Shown: positions 45,043 to 54,311, counted from the first letter of the stretch. The stretch is 64,000 nucleotides of DNA from Cavia porcellus (GCF_034190915.1 NW_026947503.1:21348532-21412531), one strand, 5' to 3'. Notes: generated by a model not told the origin, from the letters alone. Translations and numbers: made by a program.

Positions 45043-45710
45043 TTGTTATAGATTGTACCTTTGGAGATGCCTCCAAAGCCTTGTGTAGTCATAGATGGAG
45101 CTTTTCAGAGGTGGATCTAAAGTGTGTGATGTTAGGATTAAGGATGTGATGCTGGAATTGACTCATGGTGAGATGCGAGGATTGAGGGCACTCTACCTGG
45201 TGTGGGTGCTACCCTAAGTGCAGGTAACCTGGAAAAATAGAAGGGACAGAAAGAAGACTGCTACTGCTGTTATTGCTTGCTACTTGGTGCTTTGCATCTT
45301 TATTACTTTGTTGCCTTCTGTCTTTAGAGGGTCATGGGCAAAATGCTATGATTTGTGTCTGGATGTCCCCCAAAGCCTCATGCAGGCATGGCAGCAGGCT
45401 TCTGGAGTTTGTGATTGATTCGTGGTCCAATGCTGGGATTACGGATGTTAGTGCTACACATACCCTAGGGTGGTTGTGGCCTAACACAAGGGACAGAAAG
45501 AATCTTTTGCTCCTCCCCATTTGCTCTTGTGCTTTTTGCTGTTTCTGCTGCTATTAATGGTTGCTCCTCTGTCATGCCAGCTTGCTTGGAGCCAGCTGAT
45601 TATGAACTAGAACCTCCACAGACTGTGAGCTAAAGAAACCTTTCATTCCCTAATTTTGGTCACTGGGTATTTTGTTTCAACAACCAGAGAAAAGTAGCTA
45701 AGATATCCAG
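45043..45710 (+). mobile_element. MaLR-like LTR with internal partial duplication
   Basis: This is the same family as 5,042-5,410: 'tgttatagattgtacctttg' start, 'gatggagcttttcagaggtg', 'gaattgactcatggtgagat', and end 'gagctaaagaaacctttcat' then 'agaaaagtagctaagata'. The front part is present twice: the segment beginning near 45,054 ('tacctttggagatgcctcca') restarts near 45,350 ('gtgtctggatgtcccccaaa'), about 295 bp later, so the element is roughly 670 bp rather than 370 bp. It has no reading frame. Confidence 0.65.
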
Positions 45711-45714
45711 AATT

Positions 45715-46440
45715 GCTATTCTAGGTTTTTTCTAGATCTGTGTGAATTTCAGGGTTATTTTTTCTAGTTCTGGGAAGAATGTTGATGGTAGTTTGATTGA
45801 CTCTATACAACAGATTTGGAAGTATAACCATTTTGACTATATTTGTTTTGTTGATTCAGACATATGGTTCTGTATATTCAGATACATGTATCTTTCCTTT
45901 TTCTGCTGTCCTCTTTGAACTCCCTTTTCATAGTACTGTAGTTTTCATTGCAGAAGTTTTTTACTTCACTGGTTAGCTTAATTCCCAAGCATTTCATTTT
46001 TCTTGATGCTATTGATAAAGGTATTATTTCCCTAATTTTTTCTCAGTGAATTTATTATTGGTATACAAGAATTCTATTGATTTTTTTTGTCTTTTTTGAG
46101 GCAGGGTCTCTCTATGCATTTCAGGCTGGCCTTGAGCTTACTTTATAGCCTAGGCTGGTCTTGAACTTGCAGTGATCCTCCTGCCTCAGCCTCCTGAGTG
46201 CTAGAATTACAGGTGTGAGCCACCACCCCCAGCTTTCTATTGATTTTTGAGTGTTGACTTTGTATCCTGAGATGCTACCAGAATGTGGTTATTAATTCTA
46301 AGAGTCTTTTGGTTGTTTCAGGGATCTGCTATGTAAAGGATCAGGTTATTTGAAAATAGTAATAATTTAACTTCTTCCTTATTCATTTCCCTTTTATTTC
46401 TTTATTTCTTTTGTTGTCTGATTGTTGGGCTTTGTTTCCT
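45715..46440 (-). mobile_element. L1 ORF2 reverse-transcriptase fragment, decayed
   Basis: Aligned with intact L1 F in the same orientation: 'ggttattttttctagttctg', 'actctatacaacagatttgg', 'ttttacttcactggttagct', 'gtcttttggttgtttcaggg' correspond to F between about 59,940 and 60,400, the RT palm to thumb region. A B1 is nested at 46,085. All frames are broken. Confidence 0.78.
46085..46236 (-). mobile_element. B1-type SINE nested in L1
   Basis: T-tract, 'gaggcagggtctctctatgc', 'tttcaggctggccttgagct', 'tcctcctgcctcagcctcct', 'gagccaccacccccagc'. The flanks share ttctattgattttt (14 bp), an exact target-site duplication. Confidence 0.93.
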
Positions 46441-46589
46441 TTTTTTTTTGTCTGAGACAGGGTCTCATTATGCAGTTTAGGCTGGCCTTGAATCACTTTG
46501 TAGCCCAGGCCAGTCTCAAACTTGTGAGGATTCTCCTGCCTCAGCCTCCTGAGTACTGGGATTGCAGGTGTGTACCACCACACCTGATT
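46441..46589 (-). mobile_element. B1-type SINE, antisense
   Basis: 'tctgagacagggtctcatta', 'ttaggctggccttgaatcac', 'gtctcaaacttgtgaggatt', 'accaccacacctga'. Element C inserted immediately beyond its 5' end. Confidence 0.9.
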
Positions 46590-46597
46590 TGAGTTTT

Positions 46598-47135
46598 TTA
46601 ATTATAATTATTTTGAAGGTAGTAAAATACAACAGAACAAAGCCAACTGAGACAGTGTAGTGAAATTGGTACAGAACTTCACAGCAGGTTATGAGATAAC
46701 AGTAATAGGTATTACAGTATATCTCATTATCTTCACAATAGTAGTTGTTCTTTCAATCATGAAAGCAAAATAAAATGAAGTACAGAATATTATAGAGCTT
46801 ATTAAAACAGAATATTGAATAGAATAGTACTATTAATCAGAATAAAGCAAAACAGTAGTAAAAATATTTGCCTTCAAAAAGATGATAGAAGGAAATCCCC
46901 TTTATTTGCTATATTGCATATGGTCAACCTCCCAAGAGATGCTTAGATCTCTGGTTTCCATTAGCTAAAGGGGGGCAGGGGAAGTGGGGTGTTTGACTCT
47001 AAGCCCATGCACTGGTAGGCTCACTATTGCTTAACAGGGAGGCAGCCTGGTTGCTTGGCTTCCCAGTGTCCTAAGTTCCAACATGGTGTGGATCTCAGGA
47101 GACACTGGTGGTTCTTCCCCTGGGGTGGCTGCAGC
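46598..47135 (-). mobile_element. ORF-less L1-derived element C (538 bp)
   Basis: An exact 15-bp target-site duplication, cctgatttgagtttt, flanks it (46,583-46,597 and 47,136-47,150). Sense is the minus strand: 5' end at 47,135 inside the monomer shared with A ('agacactggtggttcttccc' is the complement of its 'gagaaccaccag' region), 3' end at 46,598 with 'ttttgaaggtagtaaaatac'. It aligns with A and B along its length ('gaagg(a)aatcccctttattt', 'gtacagaacttcacagcagg', 'gcaggggaagtggggt'). It has no reading frame of its own. It separates two pieces of an older L1. Confidence 0.92.
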
Positions 47136-47150
47136 CCTGATTTGAGTTTT

Positions 47151-47800
47151 CTTTCTTGTCTCATTCTGACAATCTGTGTCTCTTTGGTTGGGGAATTGAG
47201 GCTATTCTCATTGGAGTTATTACTGAAAGTTGTTAACTTACTCCTGTCATAGGATTAGTCTCCTGTTGCTGATTTTCTTATTTGTTACTTCTGCTTAACC
47301 ACTCTTCCTGACAGGTGTATTCATTCTATTTGATTATTGCCATTGTTGTCTTCACTGTCTCTAGAATATCTTTGATAATTTTTTGTAATTTTGGCTTGGT
47401 GTTCACGAATTTCTCAATGTGCTCCTTGTCATGGAAATAATTTACTTCTCTATCAATTTTGAAGGAAAAGTTTGCAGTGTACATAAATTGGGATTGGAAG
47501 TTGTTATCTTTTTTATTTATACTTTTATTTATACTTTATTCCAAGCCCTTCTTACCTCTAAAGTTTTTTTTAAAAAGTCTTCTAATGAGTTTACTTTTAT
47601 ATGATTCATTGCTTTTCTCTAACAACTTTTAAGAGTTTGTCCCTGAGATGAACTTCTAGTACTTTGACTATAATATGGTATGGAGAGGTTCTTTTATGGT
47701 CATGGCTATTTAGAGTTCTTATGCCTCACTTATCTGTATTTTTATTTCTTTCCCTGTGTTTGGGATGTTTTCTGCTATTATTTCTGGAGACATATTTTTA
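47151..47800 (-). mobile_element. Old L1, ORF1 C-terminal region
   Basis: Antisense L1 sequence corresponding to F at about 62,400-63,000: 'ggcttggtgttcacgaattt', 'ctcaatgtgctccttgtcat', 'ggaaataatttacttctcta', 'gattggaagttgttatcttt'. It is decayed. Its left part is the ORF2 start and inter-ORF region. A younger L1 (G) is inserted at 47,801, and the older sequence may resume at 48,850. Confidence 0.72.
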
Positions 47801-47801
47801 A

Positions 47802-48832
47802 AAAAATTTTATTTAAAGAGAAAAAAAGCAAAATGGAAAAAAGGGTAGAAATAATATGGAATTTCAAAAAAAACAGTAAGAAATCACTAGTTCATAAAGT
47901 AGCTTAGAAATAGTTGTTCAAGTTACAAAATTAAAACATAAAAAGTGGACATGCAGACAGTGAGTGTGCAAACAGTTTTGTTCAATGATCCAACAAAACT
48001 TAGTAATATGGTTACCTATCTTACACACTTAAAAATATATGCAATCATATACTTTAGAGCACTTTCTTTTCCTCTCTTTTTTATAATAGCAATTACACAT
48101 TTTGAGTTTCATTACTTCTACAGTCATTATTTTTTACACTAGAGACACTATGTGATATTTATAAATATGATTCTTTTTCTTTATTTTAATAAATACGATT
48201 ATTATTTATTTCACTTATGAGAATAGTCTTGCCTCCATTTATCTATGAAGGCCTCAAGATCATCCTTTTTTTATAGCTGAGCGATATTCCATTGTATAAA
48301 AATGTCACATCTTTTTCATGCACTCTGCAGTTGATGGGCATTTTGGTTGTTTTCAAGATTCGTTTTCAATATTACAAATTGTGCTGCTATGAACATGGGT
48401 GCACATATATCACTGTGACATGACCTTTTCAGTTTTTCTGGGAAAATACCCAGAAGGAGAACAGCTAGATTGAATGGAACTTTTAATTTTAGTCTTCTGA
48501 GAAGTCTCCATACCGATTTCCTTACTGGATGCACCAGTCTATCCTCTCCCCAACAGTGGGGCAGTGTTCCTTTTTCCCCCTCACAGCTTCGCCAACATTT
48601 GTTATCAGTTGATTTCTTGATGGCAGCTATTCTTTCTGGAGTGAGATAAAATCTCAATGTTATTTTAATTTGCATTTCTCAAATGACCAGTGACGGTGAA
48701 CATTTCTTCATGTATTTATTTGTCATTTGAGAAATGTGTGTTCATCTCAGATACCCATTTTTGGAGAGGGTCTTTGAATTTGGGGGGCTTGATGTTTTCA
48801 ATTATTTATATGTGCTGGATATAAATTCTTTG
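47802..48832 (-). mobile_element. Young 5'-truncated L1 (G)
   Basis: Bounded by 'tggagacatattttta' (from 47,785) and 'tggagacagatttttta' (from 48,833), a near-exact duplication of about 16 bp. Sense is the minus strand. Positions 48,210-48,832 are the last roughly 200 codons of ORF2; a 119-codon stretch (48,316-48,675) is still open and shows KCWR...LPHCW and [12 protein letters not shown]. Positions 47,802-48,210 are a 3' UTR homologous to F 57,463-57,862 but lacking F's 150-bp repeat section. Confidence 0.85.
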
Positions 48833-48849
48833 TGGAGACAGATTTTTTA

Positions 48850-49771
48850 GATGCTATTTGTGCGTCTTCTGATTTTTCATATATTCTAATTATTCTTAAT
48901 CTCCTTTAAATTGTTTAGCAAACTGTTTGATCCATTTTCATGTTGTCTTATTGATTTTAAGGTGTCTGAGTTTGGGGAGGCATTTTGTTATCTTGTCTTC
49001 TCATGTTTTTTGTTTCTTTGTTTCGTGCTAAGTTTTGAGCACATAAGTGCTGTAATATGGAAAGACTTCATTGCTAGTATAGAGATTTCTTTAGTTAGCC
49101 TGCTTTTCAGTGGTGTACTTTAGGCAAGGCTAACTACAAATCCTTGCCTTTGCCTCAAGATCTAGCCATCTTGGTTAATTTGGAAGGGAAAGTTGAAATA
49201 TAATTTGCCCAACACTGAATTCTCTGTGAATATACCCCAGTATTGTTAATGTCACAAAGGCTATCTGGTTGTTGGTTTCCAGAGAAAGCCATTATAGTAA
49301 CAATTATGTGACCCTGGAAATATCAAGCAAATCAACTATGGTAGTATCATCCAAGCAAAACTGGATATTAACATACCATAAAAACTAATTATAGACCACT
49401 GTAAACCCTAAAGAAGAAATCCACAATTACAGTGTAAACACTATGACAATAGAATTATTGAATTACAATAATGTATAAATGCAATAGCTAAATGTAATAG
49501 GTATATCTCTTCCAATAGTAGAAAATAATTCAGCCATCATTTTTTAGAGTTAACTAGCTAAAGATTAATAAAACTTAATGGTTACACTATTAAAGATATA
49601 GTGGTTTGGGAATGGGGGAAGACAAGAAGAACAATTTGAAACCTTAAACAATAGGATATGAGGAGCGTGGAGTGGGACAAAGGATCCTTTGGGTGTAGAA
49701 GGATGGTTATAGGATTAGGTAAAGGTAACAAGCAAAAAAAACCTAATGAGAATTAAAAGATAAAAGAAAAT
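48850..49771. other. Mostly unassigned, left part possibly old L1
   Basis: Positions 48,850-49,130 could continue the L1 split by G (ORF1 or 5' UTR direction), but the similarity is weak. The remainder is AT-rich and unassigned. No gene is seen. Confidence 0.35.
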
Positions 49772-49930
49772 AGATCCAGATATGGTGGCACACACCTGTA
49801 ATCCCAGCATTTGAGAGGCTGAGGCTAGAGGATCATTGTGAGTTTGAAGCCAGAGTGGGCTACCTAGTGCGCTCAAGGTCAGGCTGAACTACATAGTGAG
49901 ACACTGTCTCAAAACATCAAAACAAAAATA
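49772..49930 (+). mobile_element. B1-type SINE
   Basis: 'ccagatatggtggcacacac', 'ctgtaatcccagcatttgag', 'tgagtttgaagccagagtgg', 'gaactacatagtgagacact', 'gtctcaaaacatcaaaac'. Full body, sense. Confidence 0.92.
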
Positions 49931-49997
49931 AAAACAAATGAAAAATGAAACAAAACACTCCCCCTCAAAACAAGCAGACAACCAAACAAACAAAAAA

Positions 49998-50041
49998 CTG
50001 AGATTCTTTCTCACACCAGAAAAAAATGTCTATTTTTAAAA
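49998..50041 (+). mobile_element. Old L1 ORF2 fragment, left half of E's target
   Basis: 'tgagattctttctcacacca' and 'gaaaaaaatgtctattttt' match the L1 segment near the ORF2 end (GEILSHTSE.NGYY-type region). The same L1 continues at 53,059 after element E, proving that E inserted into it. Confidence 0.7.
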
Positions 50042-50745
50042 TTTTTTATTTTAAAGAGAATAAAACAAAAGAGGACAGAACAAAGCAAATCAGAACAGAA
50101 CAATGCAAGCAGCACAGTACTTCACAACCAGACAATGGACATCAACAGTAGCTACCATAATGTCTCTTTTCTTTGACATAGTTGAGTGTACCTTCACACA
50201 CATTAATATCAAACATAACAATACAGTATAAAAGCATTCAAAAGAATTGAAAGCATTACAGGGCTTCAAAACCAAATAACAGGAAATGAACAATGGCTAC
50301 TGTAATATCTCATTTTCCTCAAAAATTTGTTTATACCATCACACATAATAAAATCAAATAAAACACAACAGGATAGAACCAATCAAAACAGAAGAACAAA
50401 AGCATGGCAGGACTTCAAATCAAGATGATAGTAAATCAGCAATGGCTACCATATTGTCTTGTTTTCTTAAAAATAGTTATTCATACCATTACACATAATA
50501 AAATCAAACAAAACAGAATAAAACCAATCAAACAAATGAATGAAACCATTATAAGACTTCAAAGCAATATAATAGGAAACCATGATTACCATAATATATT
50601 CCATTATGTTCAAAATATCTGCCCCTATCATCTGACAGCATAGAATCTAACAAAACAAGACCAAACAAATCCAAACCTAACAAAATTGTGTAAACAATGC
50701 AAGAGTTCAAGACAATAAGAAATTGACAGTATTTTCCACATACCC
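50042..50745 (-). repeat. 3' UTR of E with ~150-bp tandem repeats
   Basis: On the plus strand, a start of the form '(g)g(a/g)cttcaaa(a/t)c(a/c)a' recurs near 50,261, 50,410 and 50,557, with a further unit at about 50,107 and a partial one near 50,703. Each unit contains 'ggctacc(at)a' then 'cataataaaatcaaac'. Related repeats are in D, F and, singly, in A-C. Confidence 0.82.
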
Positions 50746-50879
50746 TCTCAGGTATTTTCTCCCCTTTGCTCTTACATTAGCCATTTTGCTTTTGGATCCC
50801 ATTATCTCCTTCTGTTTCTTATGCTAGAGTTCAGATGTATGAGTTTGAACTGATGAGTTCATTTATTTACAGGAGTCCT

Positions 50880-51220
50880 GAGGTTATTCTACTTTATAGC
50901 TGAGTAGTTTTCGGCTGCATGAAAATACTGTATCTTTCTTATTCATTTTGTGGTTGTTGGGCAAGTTACTCTTGCTTTTTTATTTTTTTGGTCTCCTGTC
51001 AAATGAAACAATTGTTTTCTCTCCTTTGATTTTCAGCCTATGAATTTCCTTTCCAGTTAAATGTGTTTCTTTTGTACAGTGTATAGATGGATCTTGTTTC
51101 GTGATGCACCATCCCTGTGTTGCTTTTTATTGCTGACCTGAGGCCATCTACATTAATGGTTACAACCAGCATACATTGGTTTGTCTCTGGCCTGCTATCC
51201 TCCTGTTGTTGGCCCTCCAC
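50880..51220 (-). pseudogene. ORF2 remnant of L1 E with internal deletion
   Basis: The first about 60 codons (start at 51,220, VTINVDGLRSAIK near residue 20) match the endonuclease N-terminus of F ([14 protein letters not shown]). The sequence aligned with F continues to about F codon 82. It then joins at about 50,965 to the segment near F codon 1219. The catalytic endonuclease residues after the N-terminus, the RT and the Cys-rich domain are absent. No functional ORF2 product is possible. Confidence 0.82.
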
Positions 51221-51224
51221 TTTT

Positions 51225-52234
51225 TCCCTTCATTCAATTGCCTGTCTTGTTTGGTGATCCTCTTCTACTGCAGTTTCTGGAACCATAGTCATCCTTATCT
51301 CTTTCTACAATATCCTTTTAGCATTCTTTGTAGGGTTAGTCTGGTAGTCATGAATTCCTTCAATTGTTCTTTATCATGGAAATATCTTATTTTTTCATCA
51401 GTTTTGAAAGACGGTTTTTTAGGTAGATCAATCTGGGTTGGAAGTTGTTTTCTTTCAGGGTTTGAAACACTTCACTCCAAACTCTTCTTGACTTGATGGT
51501 TTGTGTCGTTAAGTCTGCTGTGATTCTGACTGGTTTTCCTTTATAGGTGATCTGTTTCTTTTCTCTAACAGCTTTTAATATTCTTTTCTTGTGCTGAATT
51601 TTTGGGATCTTGATTGTTATACGTCTGGGTGTAGATTTACTTTGGTTATGGCTAAAGTCCTATATGTCTCCCTTATCTGCATGCCAGATCCATTTCCCAT
51701 GTTGGGGAAGTTTTCTTCTATTACTTCTGTGAATATCCTTTTAATTTCATTTGTGTTGACCCCTGCTTCTTCACTGATAACTGTCACTCTTAAGTTATGC
51801 TTCTTTGCATCATCTTGCAGCTGTTGGGTTGTTATTTCCTGATTCTGTGTTATTTTTAAGAGATCTTTCCTTTTACAATCATTAGCTACAATCTTGTCTT
51901 CAAGGTTTGAAAGTCTATCTTCAGTCTCTTTCAAGTGGTTTTGCCAGCTTTTGATTGAATTTTTAATTTCCTGCATCTCACTTTGAATATATTTCATGCA
52001 TTGTAATTCCTTTCTACGTTCATTCAAGGTTTCCATCATTTTTCTATGCTTCTCTTTATTGTCTCTGTCTTCTTTAGACCTGCTGAACAATTCTTTCAGT
52101 ATGTTTGTGATTTCTTCTTTTACCTGAGACATTACTTCTGATTTGACTGCTTTTATAATCTCATGAAGTTGTTTCCTTACTTCAGTGGCTATCCTCTCAG
52201 AAATTTCAGGTGTGTGACTTCCGTTTTCTTCCAT
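51225..52234 (-). pseudogene. ORF1 of L1 E, decayed
   Basis: A 205-codon open stretch (51,617-52,234) aligns with F ORF1 residues of about 24-230. It has the coiled-coil heptads, [40 protein letters not shown] and NFPNMG. The RNA-binding C-terminal half lies at 51,225-51,616 in shifted frames. It lacks the first about 23 codons of F, so the true start may be lost. ORF1p would normally form trimers and bind L1 RNA. Confidence 0.8.
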
Positions 52235-52541
52235 GACTGTATCTCCCAGACTTATTCTGTGTGGGCTAGAGGTCTGAGTTTGCCTTTTGCTCCTTCATCT
52301 TTACATTGTCCTAGGTTCCTCCCAAAACAAGCTGGTTGTGGGGCCCCAGGCACTTCCCATGTTGGCTGCCCCTAGGCAGTGTAGGGGGATGAGATAGGTA
52401 CCTGGGTTCCTCTAATTCCATTTACAGAGAAATAGCAGGGTATGGAGCGGGCTTCTCTAGACCTATGCAGCTACACTGTGGCTTTGCTGATGTCCAGGGG
52501 TACATGGAGATGGTTTTTCTCTCAGCCTGTGTGTCTACAAT

Positions 52542-53058
52542 GGGACTCCCACGAAGGTGGCGGACACATAGGAGTGTGTTTGTCTGATTCTGCTAGTGGA
52601 TGATGGCTGCCTGAGGGGACCAAGGGCCTCCAGTGGTGGCATATGGATGCACAGGGCTTAGCTGGCTGTGTGTCCCTGTTCCTGCTGGCTGCCTGCAGGA
52701 AGGAGCCTTCTGATGGCAGCTCCCTGAGGTTGAAGGCAGATCTGTTGGTTCTCTCTGTCTATGCTGGCCACCTGCAGGACTGACCTTTTGTTGGCGGTGC
52801 ACAGCAGACAGGGGTGGATCTGTCTGTCTCCCTCGCTCAACTTGCACTAGGTGCATGGAAGAAGGGGCCTTCCAGTGGCAGTGTTTGGCAGGCAGAGGCA
52901 GATCTTCTGGTTCTCTCAGCCCGTGCGGGGCACGCAGATGAAAGGGCCTTCCAGTGGTGATGCCCGGCAGGCAGAGGCAGTTATCCCGGTTCTCTTGGGC
53001 CACGCTGGGTGCACAGAGGAAAGAGCCTTCTATTGGTGGTGCCCAGCAGGCAGAGGCC
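52542..53058 (-). repeat. 79-bp 5' monomers of L1 E
   Basis: On the plus strand, a phrase of the type 'g(g/a)gcctt(c)' followed by '(c/a)agtggtg' restarts at 52,542, 52,624, 52,703, 52,782, 52,865, 52,944 and 53,023: spacings 82, 79, 79, 83, 79, 79. Each unit contains 'ggca(gg)cagaggcag' and 'ggttctct'. The outermost unit ends exactly at the target-site duplication. Rodent L1s are known for 5' monomers of about 200 bp; 79 bp is short. Confidence 0.9.
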
Positions 53059-53196
53059 AAAAATGACTATTTTTAAAAATCAAATAGCAATTTGCTGGAG
53101 AGGGCTGTAGGGAAAAAGAAACCTTTCTTCACTGATGGAGGGAGTGTAAACTGGTATAACCATTGTGTACATCAGTATAGAGAGCGCTCAAAAAAC
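53059..53196 (+). mobile_element. Old L1 ORF2 fragment, right half of E's target
   Basis: 'gctggagagggctgtaggga', 'aaaagaaacctttcttcact', 'gtgtaaactggtataaccat' and 'gctcaaaaaactaac' follow the L1 segment encoding GEKGT..HCWW...LVQPLW...FL. It continues the fragment at 49,998-50,041. Confidence 0.75.
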
Positions 53197-53350
53197 TAAC
53201 AGTATCTGTGCATGGTGGCATACACCTGTAATTTAAGTACTTGGGAGGCTGAGCTCGGAGGGTAGCCGTGAGTGAGGGGACACTGAACTACACAGTGGGT
53301 GCAAGGTCAGCCTGGATTGCAGAGCAAGACCCTGACTCAAAACAAAAGGA
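53197..53350 (+). mobile_element. B1-type SINE
   Basis: 'tctgtgcatggtggcataca', 'cctgtaatttaagtacttgg', 'gtgggtgcaaggtcagcctg', 'agcaagaccctgactcaaaa'. Diverged but full-length; the A-rich and C8 sequence at 53,351-53,460 is its degraded tail region. Confidence 0.85.
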
Positions 53351-53512
53351 AACAAAACAGAAAAAGAAAAAAAAAAAAAAAGAGAGAATTAAAAATAAAG
53401 ACAAAAAGGAAAAAATTGAAAGAGGAAAAAAAAAAGACCACCCCCCCCCAAAAAAAAAGCACAGGACAGGAAAAAGGAAATTGCTACAAAGTTCACTAAG
53501 TTTAGTGAAAGA

Positions 53513-53601
53513 GGGCTGGCGATTTAGCTCAAAGTGCCTGCCTGGAAGCACGAAGTTGTGACGTAGATCCCTGGTACCAAAAGAAAAAAGAAACACTAAA
53601 A
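53513..53601 (+). mobile_element. tRNA/ID-like SINE, shortened
   Basis: 'ggctggcgatttagctcaaa', 'tgcctgcctggaagcacgaa', 'agatccctggtacc' then an A-rich tail. Exact 13-bp duplication tttagtgaaagag at about 53,500-53,512 and 53,602-53,614. Confidence 0.9.
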
Positions 53602-53639
53602 TTTAGTGAAAGAGAAAGAACAATGAAAGGAGGAAAAAT

Positions 53640-54300
53640 TTCTCTGTGATTTTTGAATCATAATGTCTGGACTGTGGGAGTTTCGTAGTTCTGTTTTCTC
53701 TAAAGTACCTCTGGTTTTCCCACACTATGGCGGTGTCCGAGTTCAGATGTGTTCCTGTTCGCTGTGGTAGATAGAGAAAGCAGTCAGACAGTTGCTACAG
53801 GAACCGGCCCATGGCAGGGCTCAGGCTCAGACACCCAAAGTCAAGCTTTCAAATCAGAGCAGGGCAGGCTGTGTCCGGGTCATGGCATGTCGGGGACTGT
53901 GTCCTTTAAAATTCCACTCAGCACCCTCCATGGGCCTCTGCCCAGGCTGCATCCTGACCTCAGCTGTCTCATGGGCCTTTCTGTTACCCAGTCATTGTGG
54001 GAGGGTCACACTGGGAACCTTGAAGCGAAGTCCCATGACTGCTGTGAGTCTCAGGTTTGAACTCTCAATCCGTTCCTGGCATGGTGCCCAAGCCCATGCC
54101 CTCTCTAGGGATACAGGGGACATCTGGACGGGGATGACCCACCAACTATTGCTGGTGGAAGGCCTCCAATGGGAGTAGAAGTCAGTGCTGTGCCGACTGA
54201 TCACAACAACCACGGGCCCATTGCACAGCCACATTTCTCCCTGGAGCCCACGGGAGTCGTCAGCATTCACTTTGTTTCTGCAAACTCAGTGTGCCCTTCC
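53640..54300. other. Unassigned GC-richer sequence
   Basis: This is clearly richer in C and G than its surroundings, with overlapping frames of 92-128 codons on both strands. I recognise no domain. A 5' CpG such as 'ctatggcggtgtccg' is followed by 'gtgtcctttaaaattccact', which could be LTR-like. Unresolved. Confidence 0.3.
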
Positions 54301-54311
54301 TGCAAGCCACA

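Larger units (their letters stand above)
50042..53058 (-). mobile_element. Internally deleted L1 (E), HAL1-like, 3.0 kb
   Basis: Bounded by a 20-bp duplication with one mismatch (50,022-50,041 and 53,059-53,078; core ctatttttaaaa). Sense is the minus strand. Order: seven 79-bp 5' monomers (53,058-52,542), a leader (52,541-52,235), decayed ORF1 (52,234-51,225), ORF2 start (51,220 to about 50,970), ORF2 end (about 50,965-50,880), then a 3' UTR with tandem 150-bp repeats and A-rich end at 50,042. Compared with F, about 3.4 kb of ORF2, roughly codons 83-1218, is missing at one junction. It has both ends, so it was retroposed as a complete 3-kb unit or deleted afterwards. HAL1 elements of other mammals likewise keep ORF1 and lose ORF2. 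Confidence 0.85.

Noticed and set aside
50042..50745. Possible CRISPR-like array because of regular repeats
   Set aside because: The units are contiguous and about 150 bp with no unique spacers, and the host is a mammal; they are L1 3'-UTR tandem repeats.
52593..53060. 155-codon minus-strand frame over the 79-bp monomers of E
   Set aside because: It is open because the repeat unit happens to lack stops in one frame; unit lengths of 79 and 83 are not multiples of three, so the frame shifts between units and cannot encode a repeated domain.
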